DNA of 64,000 nucleotides from Dimorphilus gyrociliatus. Taxonomy: Eukaryota; Annelida; Polychaeta; Dinophilidae. The stretch covers positions 682,001 through 746,000 of the forward strand of contig CAJFCJ010000015.1 of NCBI GenBank assembly GCA_904063045.1. The letters are read 5' to 3'. The notes below the pieces were generated by a model, which saw only the letters and a program-made list of their open reading frames with translations, ran no database searches and was not told where the DNA came from. Position 1 is the stretch's first letter. Each line of letters opens with the position of its first letter. This document shows positions 24,638-45,127 of the stretch, one piece after another. Position numbers and translations under genes: made by a program.

Positions 24638-25430
24638 GCTTAACGGTTGGCGTATTCTGAAAGAATGGCGCTTAAAAGTTAAGTCAGTTGCTTTTTATAC
24701 GCTTTTTAATAGTGCTCCCCGCAAAACCGCCTCTATATAAATTGCCAAACTCTAAATAACTTCACTTGACACTTGAGTACAAGGGGTTGTCAAACGTTTT
24801 CTTGACGAAAAAACACATGTTTATAAAGACTTAATAGATAAGAGTGAAACGTTAAAAGGTTAATAAACTGTTTGTCGAGACTTAATAGTCCAAATAACAT
24901 AAAAATCGAAAATCATTAACAAAAGGATAAATAAAAACAATTATATTCAATTAAACTATATTACATATAAAGAATAGAGGAAGACTATGAAAAAAGAGTT
25001 AGAGACAGAGAGAAAAGAAGGCTAGCTAAGAAGATTGTAAAAATAGCGAGAAAGATAGAAATATGTATAGAGACACACAAAGAGTGCAAAGACAAGAGGG
25101 AACAGAGAAAAGAAATTTGGAAAGCATAGAAAGCGGAAAGAGAGAAAGAGAGATAGATAGATAGATAGATAGGAAAATAGAGAGATATATCGATAGAAAG
25201 AAAGAAGAGAGACTAATATAGATACATGAACAGTTTATTAGCGTATGTTTACTGGGTGATGTCAAAAATTTGATAACATATATTAGGCCTAAGGAGAAAC
25301 GTATCATAAACTTTATATATTTTCATATTAGTTACGTTTTTTCCTTCTTAATAAATAAGCGTAAAGATTAAGAAAATCAATTCAAATAATTTAAAAAAAA
25401 CCAAAATTATATAAATAATTGCATATATAT
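24638..25430. repeat. Intergenic with GATA/GAGA-rich simple repeats
   Basis: Cyclin promoter region on the left. From ~24960 to 25220 there is purine-rich simple sequence (GAGA-type and a short GATA run at ~25150-25172). The open frame this creates on the minus strand translates to Ser/Leu-rich low complexity and is not a gene. Confidence 0.6.
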
Positions 25431-25670
25431 ATATATATATATATATCTCACTCTCTATCAATCTCACTCCCTCTGTCTCTCTGTCTATCAATCTTTCTTT
25501 CTCTCTCATTCTCTTTCTCACCTTCTCTCTCTTTCTCTTTCTCTGTCTCTCTCTCTCTTTCTCTCTCTCTTACTTTCTCTCTGTCTCTGTCTCTCTCTCT
25601 GTCTCCCTCTGTCTCTCTGTCTCTCTCTCTCTCTCTATATCTCTCTTTATATATATATATATATAATATA
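25431..25670. repeat. TA then (CT)n polypyrimidine microsatellite
   Basis: About 20 bp of TA are followed by ~200 bp of imperfect TCTC with TTTC and TGTC interruptions, then TA again. It ends ~130 bp before the ATG of the TSR membrane gene. The in-frame Ser/Leu/Phe 'protein' at 25419-25676 is an artefact of the repeat. Confidence 0.9.
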
Positions 25671-25797
25671 TTTTAGTTTATTTATACCTACTTGAATCGC
25701 AAAAATCTTTGTGGATATTTTATATTTTAACGAGGTCAAAAGAAAAAAAAAGGTGAATAAAAAAAATATAAAAGTAAATATAAAAAAGAGAAATCTA

Positions 25798-27314
25798 ATG
25801 GTCATTGTTGATTACCTTTTAATGTTTTTAATGTTCATTATTTACATGTTTTTCTTAAATTGTCATCAATCCTTAGCAGTGTTAAAAGTACCAGACTCAA
25901 TTTGCAATCTTTCATTAAGTAGTACAGATAGACTTGATTTTATTAAAAAAATTGGAGTTTGTTTGCTTAAATCTCCAAATCGTTTAAATTTTAGGAAATC
26001 TCAACAATATTGTAGAATGAAGAAAATGATTCTAATGTTACCCATTCACCCTATGATTTATAATCATAAATTCATAAAAGAAGAGAAGAAACAATGGATT
26101 TCCCTATTGCCTATTGATATTCAAAATCTAACGCTTGGTTGGAAATTAAACTCTCTTTATAATGATATTATCGTTAAAGGTGTCAATAGGTCATCAAACT
26201 CAGATCGTGTTGTTTTATATGATCCAAATAAGAGTCAATTAGAGGAGGAAAATATTTATAGGAATCTACCATTCACTTGTATAAAAACTGTATTCGGTTG
26301 GTGGACTGCTTGGTCGCATTGGAGTTCTTGTACTCATACTTGCAATGGTGGATTGCAAACGCGGAGGAGGTCGTGTAAGAACTTTGAAACTGGATACTAC
26401 TGTGTTGGGTGGCCTATAGATCTCCAAGGTTGTATGACCGTTCGTTGCCCTGAAACTCTGAACGACTTTCATTCTGTTGGTGTTTGGAGCAATTGGCAAA
26501 ATTGGTTGTCATGTTCTAAAGTTTGTGGTTTTGGTAGTAAGCAGCGGAAAAGGGTTTGCTCTAGCCTCGTACCCTGTCTAGGGTCAGATAGCGAATGGGA
26601 ACCGTGCCATTTGAAAACATGTCCAATTCACGGCCAATGGGTCAGATGGGAAGATTGGACAAAATGCGGATTGTTTCAATGTAGCATTTCATCTAATCTG
26701 GGGAGAAAGTGGCGGTCGCGAAAGTGCACTTCCCCCAGACCTCGCTATGGGGGTTTGACCTGTTCGGGTGAGGCAGTTGAAACAGCCGAATGTGGCGAAT
26801 GGGAATGCCAGAAGTATTTAGTAACTGCCAGTGGTGGGTGCGAAATATCATGTCGTTTATGACCAGATAATGGTTAAATTTACTATATACAGCGCCACCC
26901 TTGGGACAAACGGCAGAACCAGGTAGAGAAGTAATTCCATCAGGATTTATAAACAAATATCTTGGTGAAATTCTTATCGGAATCTTATCAAGTCTAATCC
27001 TTTTATTTACTCTAATTGACGTCTATTTATGGGTATATTGGCGTCGTACTAAGGAACCTTGGCAGGTATTTTTTTTTACATATAATCTAACAAATATCAA
27101 ATGTACAAACGGGATGATAAATAAGATTTATACAAATAACATTTCTTTTTCTTAAAGTATACTCAGCTAAATATATATTTGTATATATGTTATTTATTAA
27201 GTTATATATATATATATATATATATTAAACCGTCGATTCACGACTCAGGTCGGTCTGGTAGAGAGCATGCTTACGAAGAAAAGGCGAGCCTATCAGACGG
27301 TCAATCAAAGGTGA
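25798..27314 (+). CDS. TSR-containing single-pass membrane protein (gene 1)
   Basis: I model exons 25798-26833, 26893-27065 and 27249-27314. The start was chosen because it opens a hydrophobic signal sequence (MVIVDYLLMFLMFIIYMFF). Then comes a ~130-residue N-terminal module with four Cys and a WISLLP segment, weakly resembling a C-type lectin fold. Three thrombospondin type-1 repeats follow, with WxxW-C motifs WWTAWSHWSSCTHTC, VWSNWQNWLSCSKVC and QWVRWEDWTKC. The chain continues with a membrane helix (EILIGILSSLILLFTLIDVYL) and a short basic tail starting WRRTKE. TSRs bind glycosaminoglycans or guidance partners; I infer a cell-surface receptor or adhesion molecule. I do not recognise an orthologue. 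The acceptor of the last exon is uncertain, since a second AG lies 12 bp downstream. It resembles the minus-strand gene at ~42-43 kb. Confidence 0.72.
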
Positions 27315-28206
27315 CGAAAAGAGGCCTATATGATACGAGATGATAGAGAAAATCTTATTTTTCTAATTTATGTTTAAACGGGTGAAGAATATAAAGAATT
27401 ATTGGTTTTTAAACAGTCTTTTTTGTGTTTTTGTCCTCTTTTGACATATTGATATGGAAGAGAAACTGAAGTAATATAAGAATAGATATATAGATAAATA
27501 GATGGAGAGATTGAAAGAATTTTATTAAATAATAACATATATTAAAAGGAGAAGTTTAAAAAAGAAAAAATAAACAACTTCTTTTTTTCCTTCAATCGTT
27601 AATAAGAGGCATTGACTGAAAAAAATCGTTAACGGTCAGTGCAAACACTTTATTGCGTCCGTCGTATTTCACAGTTCATTTAATTCGAATGGACGGAATT
27701 CGCGAGCACGTTTATATATTCATTTTTTTCTGCCTCTCCACCGCACCTTTTCTATATTATATATATATATATATATATAGTGTTTTTTTTCGTTTTTCTT
27801 TATTGAAGACCTTCCGTTAAACGTTTTAAAACTTTAGCATACGCCTCGTCGAAAGTCTGTTATTCATAACCAGATCGGAAGGGGAGAAAAAAAAGTATAA
27901 TAAGTAAATAAATAGACAAGCAATATTAAATTTATATAAAAACTATTATAAATAGCAAATATTTCTACAAACTGTTATAAAAAAAGCGATTAAGGCTATC
28001 GAAAATATGCAAGATAAAAGATTATGGAAACAAAGCAATGTTAAAAAATATGAGCATGTACACACATAATATATATATATATCTTTAGACTCGATTGCAA
28101 TAATCCAAGCACCCGCCGCTAAAACAGCTCGTAAAAGTAAATTTACATACGCGCGCCGAGTAGAAAGGAAAGTATATGAAAAGAATGAGAAAAAAATAAA
28201 AAGCAC
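27315..28206. other. Gene-poor intergenic stretch
   Basis: Convergent 3' sequences of TSR gene 1 and TTLL5. It contains TA runs (~27750-27778, 28070-28081) and T- or A-rich stretches. I see no exon, tRNA or other RNA gene. Confidence 0.5.
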
Positions 28207-38197
<9,991 letters not shown>

Positions 38198-38592
38198 TAT
38201 TGCTGTCCGTTTCAACAATCTTTCATCTTATTCATCAAAAACAATCATAAATATTCAGAATCAATGTCATTAAACTTCAACAAATGCTCGATAATACATT
38301 GATTAACGAAAATACGTCATTAAAGTGTTGAAACCCTTATCGGTTAAAAAAACTAAGTACTCCAAAATATAAAAATTAACACAAATTATAGGTTCATTGC
38401 ATAAAATAAAGTTGGAATTTATTCTGAAAGACGTTAAACAAAAGTTTTTTCCGATTTGTTTTGATGAAACCACGCACGGTTGGTCACGTGATAACGTACG
38501 GTATTTTAGAGTTCTCTCTGCAACTATGTTTTCAGTCTAGAATTTGCTTTCTGTAGCAGCGAATCATTTTTGCATTCAATCACTTTTCTAAA
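38198..38592. promoter_or_regulatory. Bidirectional promoter region TTLL5 / HOP
   Basis: 395 bp between divergent ATGs. A palindromic E-box (TCACGTGA) lies at about 38485, about 105 bp from the HOP start. HOP is a heat-shock cochaperone, but I find no clean heat-shock element (nGAAnnTTCnnGAAn) here, only imperfect half-sites. Confidence 0.5.
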
Positions 38593-40074
38593 ATGGCTGA
38601 GGCGGCATTGGTGAGTATTTTGTTTAGTTTAATATCTAGTATTTACTGAATGTATAAAAATGTGACTGTGCTAGTAAAGTTTTTAGTAATTATATACTTT
38701 AAATGAAGAGAAAACGAATATTGTTAGTCATTTTTTCTAGCAGTTAACATCTTACTTCGAATGTTCCAGAACCTTCCTGTATATTCTTATATTTTCAGGC
38801 AGAGAAAGAAAAAGGAAACGCAGCCTACAAAAGGCGAGAATTTGCAACAGCTATTGAACACTATGATAAAGCTATAGAACTAGACCAAACAAATATAACG
38901 TTTCGCACAAACAAAGCAGGTTGTTTATTTCATTTTTTTTGTCATTTTTTGAAATGAATAATCCCTTAAATTTTTCATTACAGCGGTTTACTTCGAACAA
39001 GAAAACTACGATGCTTGTATCCAAGAATGTAACAAAGCTGTAGAAATAGGAAGAGAAAACAGGGTAGACTATAAACTCATTGCGAAGTAAGTTTCAATAT
39101 TGTAATAGAATTTAATTAAGTACCGAAAATTTAGATTTTTTTTTTTAATCTTCTTAATTTGTTAATAGGGCATTAGCTCGTATTGGAAATGCTAATCAAA
39201 AACTTGGAAAACTTGATGAGGCTTTGCACTTCTTTAATAAATCAGTATCGGAACATAGATCATCTGATATAGTAAAGAAAATAAACGAAATACAGAAACT
39301 TTTGAAAGAAAAAGAAAGACTTGCTTATATCAATCCAGAAAAGAGTTTGGAGGCCAAGCAAAAAGGAAATGAATTTTTTACTCAAGGTAAGACCAATATA
39401 ATTTTTAATTATATATTCAAAATACTCTTTTTTTTGTAATATAGGAAAATTCCCGGAAGCTATTTCCTTCTATACCGAGGCTATTAAGAGAAATCCAGAA
39501 GATCCGAAATTATTCAGTAACAGAGCAGCTTGTTACACAAAATTAGCCGAGTTTAACTTGGCATTACAGGATTGCGAGGAATGTATTCGTTTGGACCCAA
39601 AGTTTATTAAAGGATATTTAAGAAAAGGTGCAAACCTGTTGGCTATGAAAGAAATGTCGAAAGCAAGCGATGCTTATCAAAAGGTATCGAAGCATAAATT
39701 TATAATATTAACTTCAAAAATTAATGCAAATTATTTTTTTTAGGCAATGGAAATAGATCCAAACTGCTCGGAAGCTGTTGAAGGCTATAGGAAGTGTGCA
39801 GTGAATCAAGGAAATCCAGAAGAAATTAGAAAGAGAGCCATGCAGGATCCCGAAGTTCAAGCCATTTTGCAAGATCCAGCCATGCAATTGATACTTTCCC
39901 AAATGCAAAAAGATCCTAAAGCTTTTAACGAGTAAGTGAAATAAAAACAAAAATTGTCATGTGTTATATTAAGTGTTACAACATGTCTATTTTTATTACA
40001 GACATTTGAAAAATCCTGAGATCGCAAGTAAACTTCAGAAGTTACTAGAAAGTGGATTAATTGCTATTCGTTAA
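38593..40074 (+). CDS. STIP1: Short HOP / STIP1-type Hsp70-Hsp90 organizing cochaperone
   Basis: There are seven exons: 38593-38610, 38799-38919, 38984-39086, 39169-39386, 39445-39683, 39744-39931 and 40002-40074, giving 319 aa. The protein starts directly at TPR2A ([23 protein letters not shown]), which holds the Hsp90 MEEVD carboxylate-clamp type lysines and asparagines (K-x3-N). A linker is followed by TPR2B ([20 protein letters not shown]) and the DP2 module ([19 protein letters not shown], then the final helix [20 protein letters not shown]). Vertebrate and fly HOP (~490-540 aa) also carry TPR1 and DP1 at the N-terminus; these are absent. Nothing between 38198 and 38593 could encode them, and the 18-bp first exon supplies a plausible MAEAAL start. 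C. elegans STI-1 (about 320 aa) has the same reduced form. Confidence 0.92.
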
Positions 40075-41944
40075 AAACTAATACTAACACTTCAGTTTAT
40101 CATACCCAACCGAAAAACATTGCTTCATTTAATCTTTGTCTATTATACCATTGTCCTTATCAAATCAGTTAAAATTTTTATAAGTAAAATAAACATTTGA
40201 GGCAAGAAGAAATCAGTTTGACCATAGATGTCGCTTTAACCTTACGGCGTCGCTCTTGCATTACTATAGTAACATACGGAATCATTATCCGCCGTTCCCT
40301 TGATATACCCGGCAAAGGGAATGGAAAACGGTACCCGGCTGTTGCGTTTTTTGTGTGCGCGCGTGTGAGTCAGTCGCTAGTCAGAGAGACGTCTCATCGA
40401 TTTGCGGACCGCCGACGCCCGTGCGTTCTCGTACAACGGTGCTGCTGGAATTGTTTTTATTGTGTGTGTGTGTCCTTTAACGACGATCGTCGAAATCCAT
40501 TTAAAAGGATTGACGCTGACCAAGGACCAATTTGGATTTTTTGGAGGCGATTGAGTTGGTAAAACTAATTTAGGTAAGCTTTTATAATTAGAAAGAATTC
40601 TCTCCTCATGTCGAAATGCATTAAATAATTCATTCACATTTTCTGAGTATATTACGAAGCTAATTGCATAGTAAGAATGTTTCTGTCGCGTCTTTCTTTC
40701 CTTTTGTATATTCTTTCCTCGTTAATTTTCTCAGTGTAACTGCCATGCACTTTTTTCTATTTCATCAAGCGCGTACGTGTTCTCCGTTTGTACAGAAGAA
40801 TTTTTTTAAGGGCAAGAAAAAAAAAAGAGAGTGAGAAAGAAAAGGTAGACAGTAAAAAGGATAGTTGATTCGATAAAAAAAAACTCCACTATCTACACAA
40901 ATCTTTCTTTTTCCCATATTAACTTTTTTTCCCTCTTAAATAGCTATGTTTTTCCTTTGAATATCCCACTTGAAAAATTACACTTTAGGATTATTAAAAA
41001 AAAAAAGAGAGAAATATTTACATGATGTTTACAAATTTGAATAGTTTTTATTCATAAAAGAGCGACAGATGTACTTATTCGTTTACATACTCGGGTAAGT
41101 TAGTATAACAGCTTATGAACAGGCATATATTTTTATACGAGCGTGTACAATATATACATAGATTATATATTTTATTCATATAAACGTTTTTTTTTCGGAC
41201 GTGAGAGAGTTTGAGGCTATAATCGATAATAAACGGCAAGTTCTCGTGTTAGTGAGATGACAACAATGCACACCTTGTAGAATCGCGTGCAAAGACTTTA
41301 ATTACGTTTTCTTATCTTCAGCGTCTCCTAGTCCGACGTCCATTACGACGTTTTTAAGCGATAATAGAATGAGTTTAACAAAGACATTTATAAACAGAGA
41401 AAGAGAGAAAAGAATGTATGCATAATGGCCGTAAATATGACAATATATAGGATAATATAAGAAGTTACATACTATAAATATATAAAAGTAAATATATACA
41501 ATATATAGTATATTTAGTAAGATAAAAGGGAAAAGGGCTGATGATATTTGCGTTTCTGGATGGCCTATCCCGAATTGACATTTACATCCAGTATAAAGTT
41601 ATATCATTCGCTTTCAAAACATCAAATCTGTTTCGCTTCGAGAATTTTTACACGTGTTCGCCTACGCTCCGAAGGTCGGCAACGTTGGGCAGGTGAAAAG
41701 GGGTAACTCTTTGTAATCAATCTCTCAATTTACGGTTTTTCTAAACTCGCCTACCGGATTCGGGAAATCGACGAAGCACTCACGCAGATCCTTCGCCCAT
41801 CCTGAGACGTATAGAAGGTGAATACCGTAGAGGTTCCTCTTCCGGTTCTTTCCATTCAAAGAGATTTCTTTTAATAAAACTGTCAATTGATGGGTTTTGT
41901 TGTTCGGGTATTAGAGATTGTAAGGGCAATGATTGAGTGTCAAG
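40075..41944. promoter_or_regulatory. Intergenic; candidate 5' exon of a plus-strand gene at ~40.3-40.57 kb
   Basis: 40200-40560 is clearly richer in GC and CpG than its surroundings and ends at a good donor (TTTAG|GTAAGC, ~40573). This looks like a promoter with a non-coding first exon, perhaps of the Ig gene whose first coding exon is at 45110-45191. That link is inference. From 40600 to 41944 I see only AT-rich sequence and the probable 3' UTR of the minus-strand TSR gene. Confidence 0.35.
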
Positions 41945-42990
41945 TCATTCTTTAGTTCTCTTCCACCAATGGAAGAAGCCGAAAATAAAATCTAATAGGG
42001 TTAGGAAGCCAATGACAGCTATTGCCAATATCGACCAGTGGATGTAGCCGTTAATTCTGGCCGAACGGCAAGTTCCGCCGCATGGTTTAGCTTCCGTTTC
42101 GTTTCCGGGACAATCGGATTGGACGCCTGTACAACGTCGGGTTCGATGAGTCGTTCCGCAGCACGATTTTTTGAAATCCGCCCAAAGCGTCCACTTAGTC
42201 GAACCTGGTATGTCACAGTTGACTGCCTCCAGCGTACAACTGAGACAAACGAACGATGTTGATGAACAATATCTTAATCGGATGTTTTCCCCCCGAATAC
42301 AAACTGACCAGGGTGTCCAATTGCCTAAGGAACCCACGCAGGCATTTAACCAACTGCATTTCCTTAATCGACGTCTGTCACCAGTGAAGGTGAATTGTAG
42401 TTATATCTTTATGCTTCTTGATGACCGTATTCACTACAAGTAACGCTACATTTCGACCATTACCATTCGCTCCAGTCCCCTTTGCAATTTTTCGCTAGAC
42501 ATGATTCGTATACATAGACGAAATCTTGGCAAGCGTTACCCAAACATTGACGCCAACGCGTTCGAAATCCTATTTACCGGTATATTTGTCACATTTTGTA
42601 AGGTTGCATTACTAGGTTTTTTTAATACCCATATATACATAAGCAACGTCTTCCTTCAATTAACGTTTGATGGAAGACGCCTATTCGCCTCTCATAAAAT
42701 GGACGTCGACCTATCTGACCGCACGAAGCTCCCCCGTAATTCTCTCGTAAACATTCGGTCCATTCGGTTCTCATCAAGACTAGATATTATACATTTTTAA
42801 ATACCCCTCTTTCCCTCACGTCTTTCCTTTAGACGCCTCTATACTTCTCTCTACTTGTGGATATAGATGGTGGCAATTAGTCCTATAGCCAGTTTTTATG
42901 AGTCACCAAAGCCTCCCTATAGCATTTCGCTGAACAAGCTGACCATACTGTCTGTCGCTTACGACCTCCAACATCGACAGTCAGTTGATA
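41945..42990 (-). pseudogene. TSR-containing membrane protein (gene 2), apparently disrupted
   Basis: The last exon (about 42374-41945) encodes RRLRKCSWLNACVG, then TSR-like modules (LGNWTPWSVC, TKWTLWADF...TRRCTG) and a membrane helix (HWSILAIAVIGFLTLLDFIF) ending in WWKRTKE. This closely parallels the tail of TSR gene 1. Upstream on the same strand are further fragments: TVWSACSAKC (~42940), ENYGGASCGQ (~42730) and TRWRQCLGNACQ (~42560), then GDWSEW-stop-WSKCSVTC (~42475). A TAA sits exactly where a TSR has a small residue between its Trp pairs. No GT donor I tried joins this exon to the last one without a stop. It may be a decayed paralogue, an assembly error, or a gene with a splice form I missed. 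Confidence 0.5.
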
Positions 42991-43401
42991 AATAATTTGC
43001 TTAGTTTTCATATAAGGGAATACGAATTTTGTTATATTTAATATTAACGATTTTCGACCCAAGAGATAAGCTTTAAAAATCCTGATTATTTGTTTTGAAA
43101 ATAGAACTACAAACAAATTAGCTCGTATTCCTCTATACGCGTATTGCATGCCCTTACCAACAGAGACGCCTACAGCTATACCCTTTACATCGACACACTT
43201 ACTCGAATAGCACGTCCGAAATTCGATTCGACGCCGGGAGTGACCAAAACGCATGCGCACAACAGTACCGCACAAGTACAGCGTCTATTCAAACTATTTC
43301 ATATTTGTTATTCTAAAGGAAAGAGAAAAGAACTATTTCAAGTAGACAAGATAAAAGAAATGATTGAAAACTAGCTCGTGGTCAGAAAAAAATATTATTA
43401 A

Positions 43402-44170
43402 CTAGGCGTCAAAGCGTCGGTTTCGTGTTGAAAGCGCTTTAATAACTGAGTAATAAAGAGACCGGTTAATCGAATGCGGTCGCGTTCGATTCGCCCCAGT
43501 AGTCTTTGTAAAGCCGAATAGTTATTAGAAGGTTGATTGTATAATAAGACGACGTCCGTAGCATTAATATCTGTATAAAAGCATCTAATTTCATTCTTCT
43601 TTCTGCTATTTATTTATGTATATATATACAGTATACCATTGACTAAATAGCGAATAGCATCGATCAAATCGGTCGATGATTGACGAGTTTGTCCCTCGTC
43701 GTGTCGTAAGGCCGAATACAAAAGCGATTCGTAAGCGTCTAATACGTTCTCGAACGCTTCCGACTTGTTATCGATAATGACGTAATATAACATTTAATAT
43801 AAAACGAAAAAATTCGAATTTATTTCCTCTATTCATATCAAAGTAAGCGTCATCAATTGTGAATTAATCCTTTTTATTACATTTTATTATTATTAGTAAT
43901 AATAATAGTATTATGACTTATGGGACGTCTCTGTGTTTTCTTTATTTTCTTTTCATTTACATCAATAAACAAGGCGTTACAAAACGTTAAAGTGGATCTC
44001 TTGGACTTTTTACGTAACTCGTAAAAGCCAGACAAAATTGCCAATCCGTCCGTTTGATTGAAGATTGCAGATAGACAGCTAACGTAGTACGATATCGTAA
44101 CAGTGTAGCCGTCGGGCGAATAATTAATAGAATGATAGGAGCAATAAAATATTCAAGGACAACCATTGTT
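43402..44170 (-). CDS. Unidentified minus-strand gene, at least three coding segments
   Basis: The final exon (43570-43402) encodes INATDVVLLYN...LLGRIERDRIRLTG and ends TPS-stop. It joins in phase across the donor at 43636 to an exon (upper edge unclear, ~43850; lower edge 43637) encoding EAFENVLDAYESLLYSALRH. A third segment, ~44140-43961, encodes GYTVTISYYVSC and LAILSGFYELRKKSKRS and ends at a GTAAAT donor. I could not find a stop-free phase match between the second and third segments, so they may be separated by a small exon or belong to different genes. All-helical, soluble composition. I do not recognise the family. It lies in the putative first intron of the plus-strand Ig gene. Confidence 0.45.
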
Positions 44171-44633
44171 TATTGTTTACGAACGACGTTACGCTCTAGC
44201 CTTCGGTTTTTTTCTATCATTATTATTCACCTTTCTTGTCTAGACCTATATTTTATTAGTTTCTTACTCCCATACAATCACTATCCACTTAATATAGTAT
44301 ATAGATACAGCTGAGAAGGAAGATAGAGATATATTGCTCATATATGCTTATACAATATGATATACATATGTAAATAAATATATATATATATATATATATT
44401 AAGTTAAATGCATAAGTAATACACACGTTGCACGTGTGTGATAGATTGTGTGAATAATATCAAGTTAACATACAGATATAAACACAATATGATTAATTGG
44501 TCTTAATCATTTTTCAAGTTCTCTTTTTCACAAATTAATTACAAAAATCATAAGAATTAATTTAATCTATTATCGCGTGATCAATACATTGATAAATTAT
44601 TAGATCTTCTTCTAAAAGCCCTTGTTTATATCT

Positions 44634-44674
<41 letters not shown>

Positions 44675-45109
44675 TGCCTATCCCTACTCACTTTCTACTT
44701 ACTAGTCATCCATTTTTTTAAGACCTTAAAATATATCCCTCTGTAATGTGTATATATAGACGACAGGCAGACGGATAATAAGCGTTACCATGCCAACGAG
44801 CGTTTACTGGTACTCTTGACGCTCGACGGTGAACTCTTCCGAGAACGTTTGCCCGTTGTTGATAATATGTAGTTTTTTTTTTTTAGTCACCTTATATTGT
44901 GATAAATCAGTGCAGATTTACGGTTATTAGGAAAATATAAAGACAAACTACGATACAATAATGCATATAGTACGTTTATTTATAGTTTGCATGGTATATA
45001 TCTATATATAAATCCAATTGTTTACAAAAAGAATATAAAAAATAAAATCGCTGCCTCCCTTAATCATAGACAATCGTATTGATTATTGACCAACGTCGTT
45101 CGCTAATTA
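44171..45109. repeat. Intronic/intergenic sequence with CT microsatellite
   Basis: Contains (TA)n at ~44375-44400 and a pure (CT)n at ~44635-44671. A GTTACCATGCCAAC element resembling an RFX X-box lies at 44784-44797. No exon is recognised. Confidence 0.5.
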
Positions 45110-45127
45110 CAGATCAGAAGGAGAAAT

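Noticed and set aside
25419-25676. Open frame rich in Ser/Leu next to the TSR gene
   Set aside because: It is a translation of the (CT)n/(TA)n microsatellite with no complexity or homology.
38198-38592. Heat-shock element in the HOP promoter
   Set aside because: Only imperfectly spaced GAA/TTC units are present; none satisfies the alternating 5-bp pattern.
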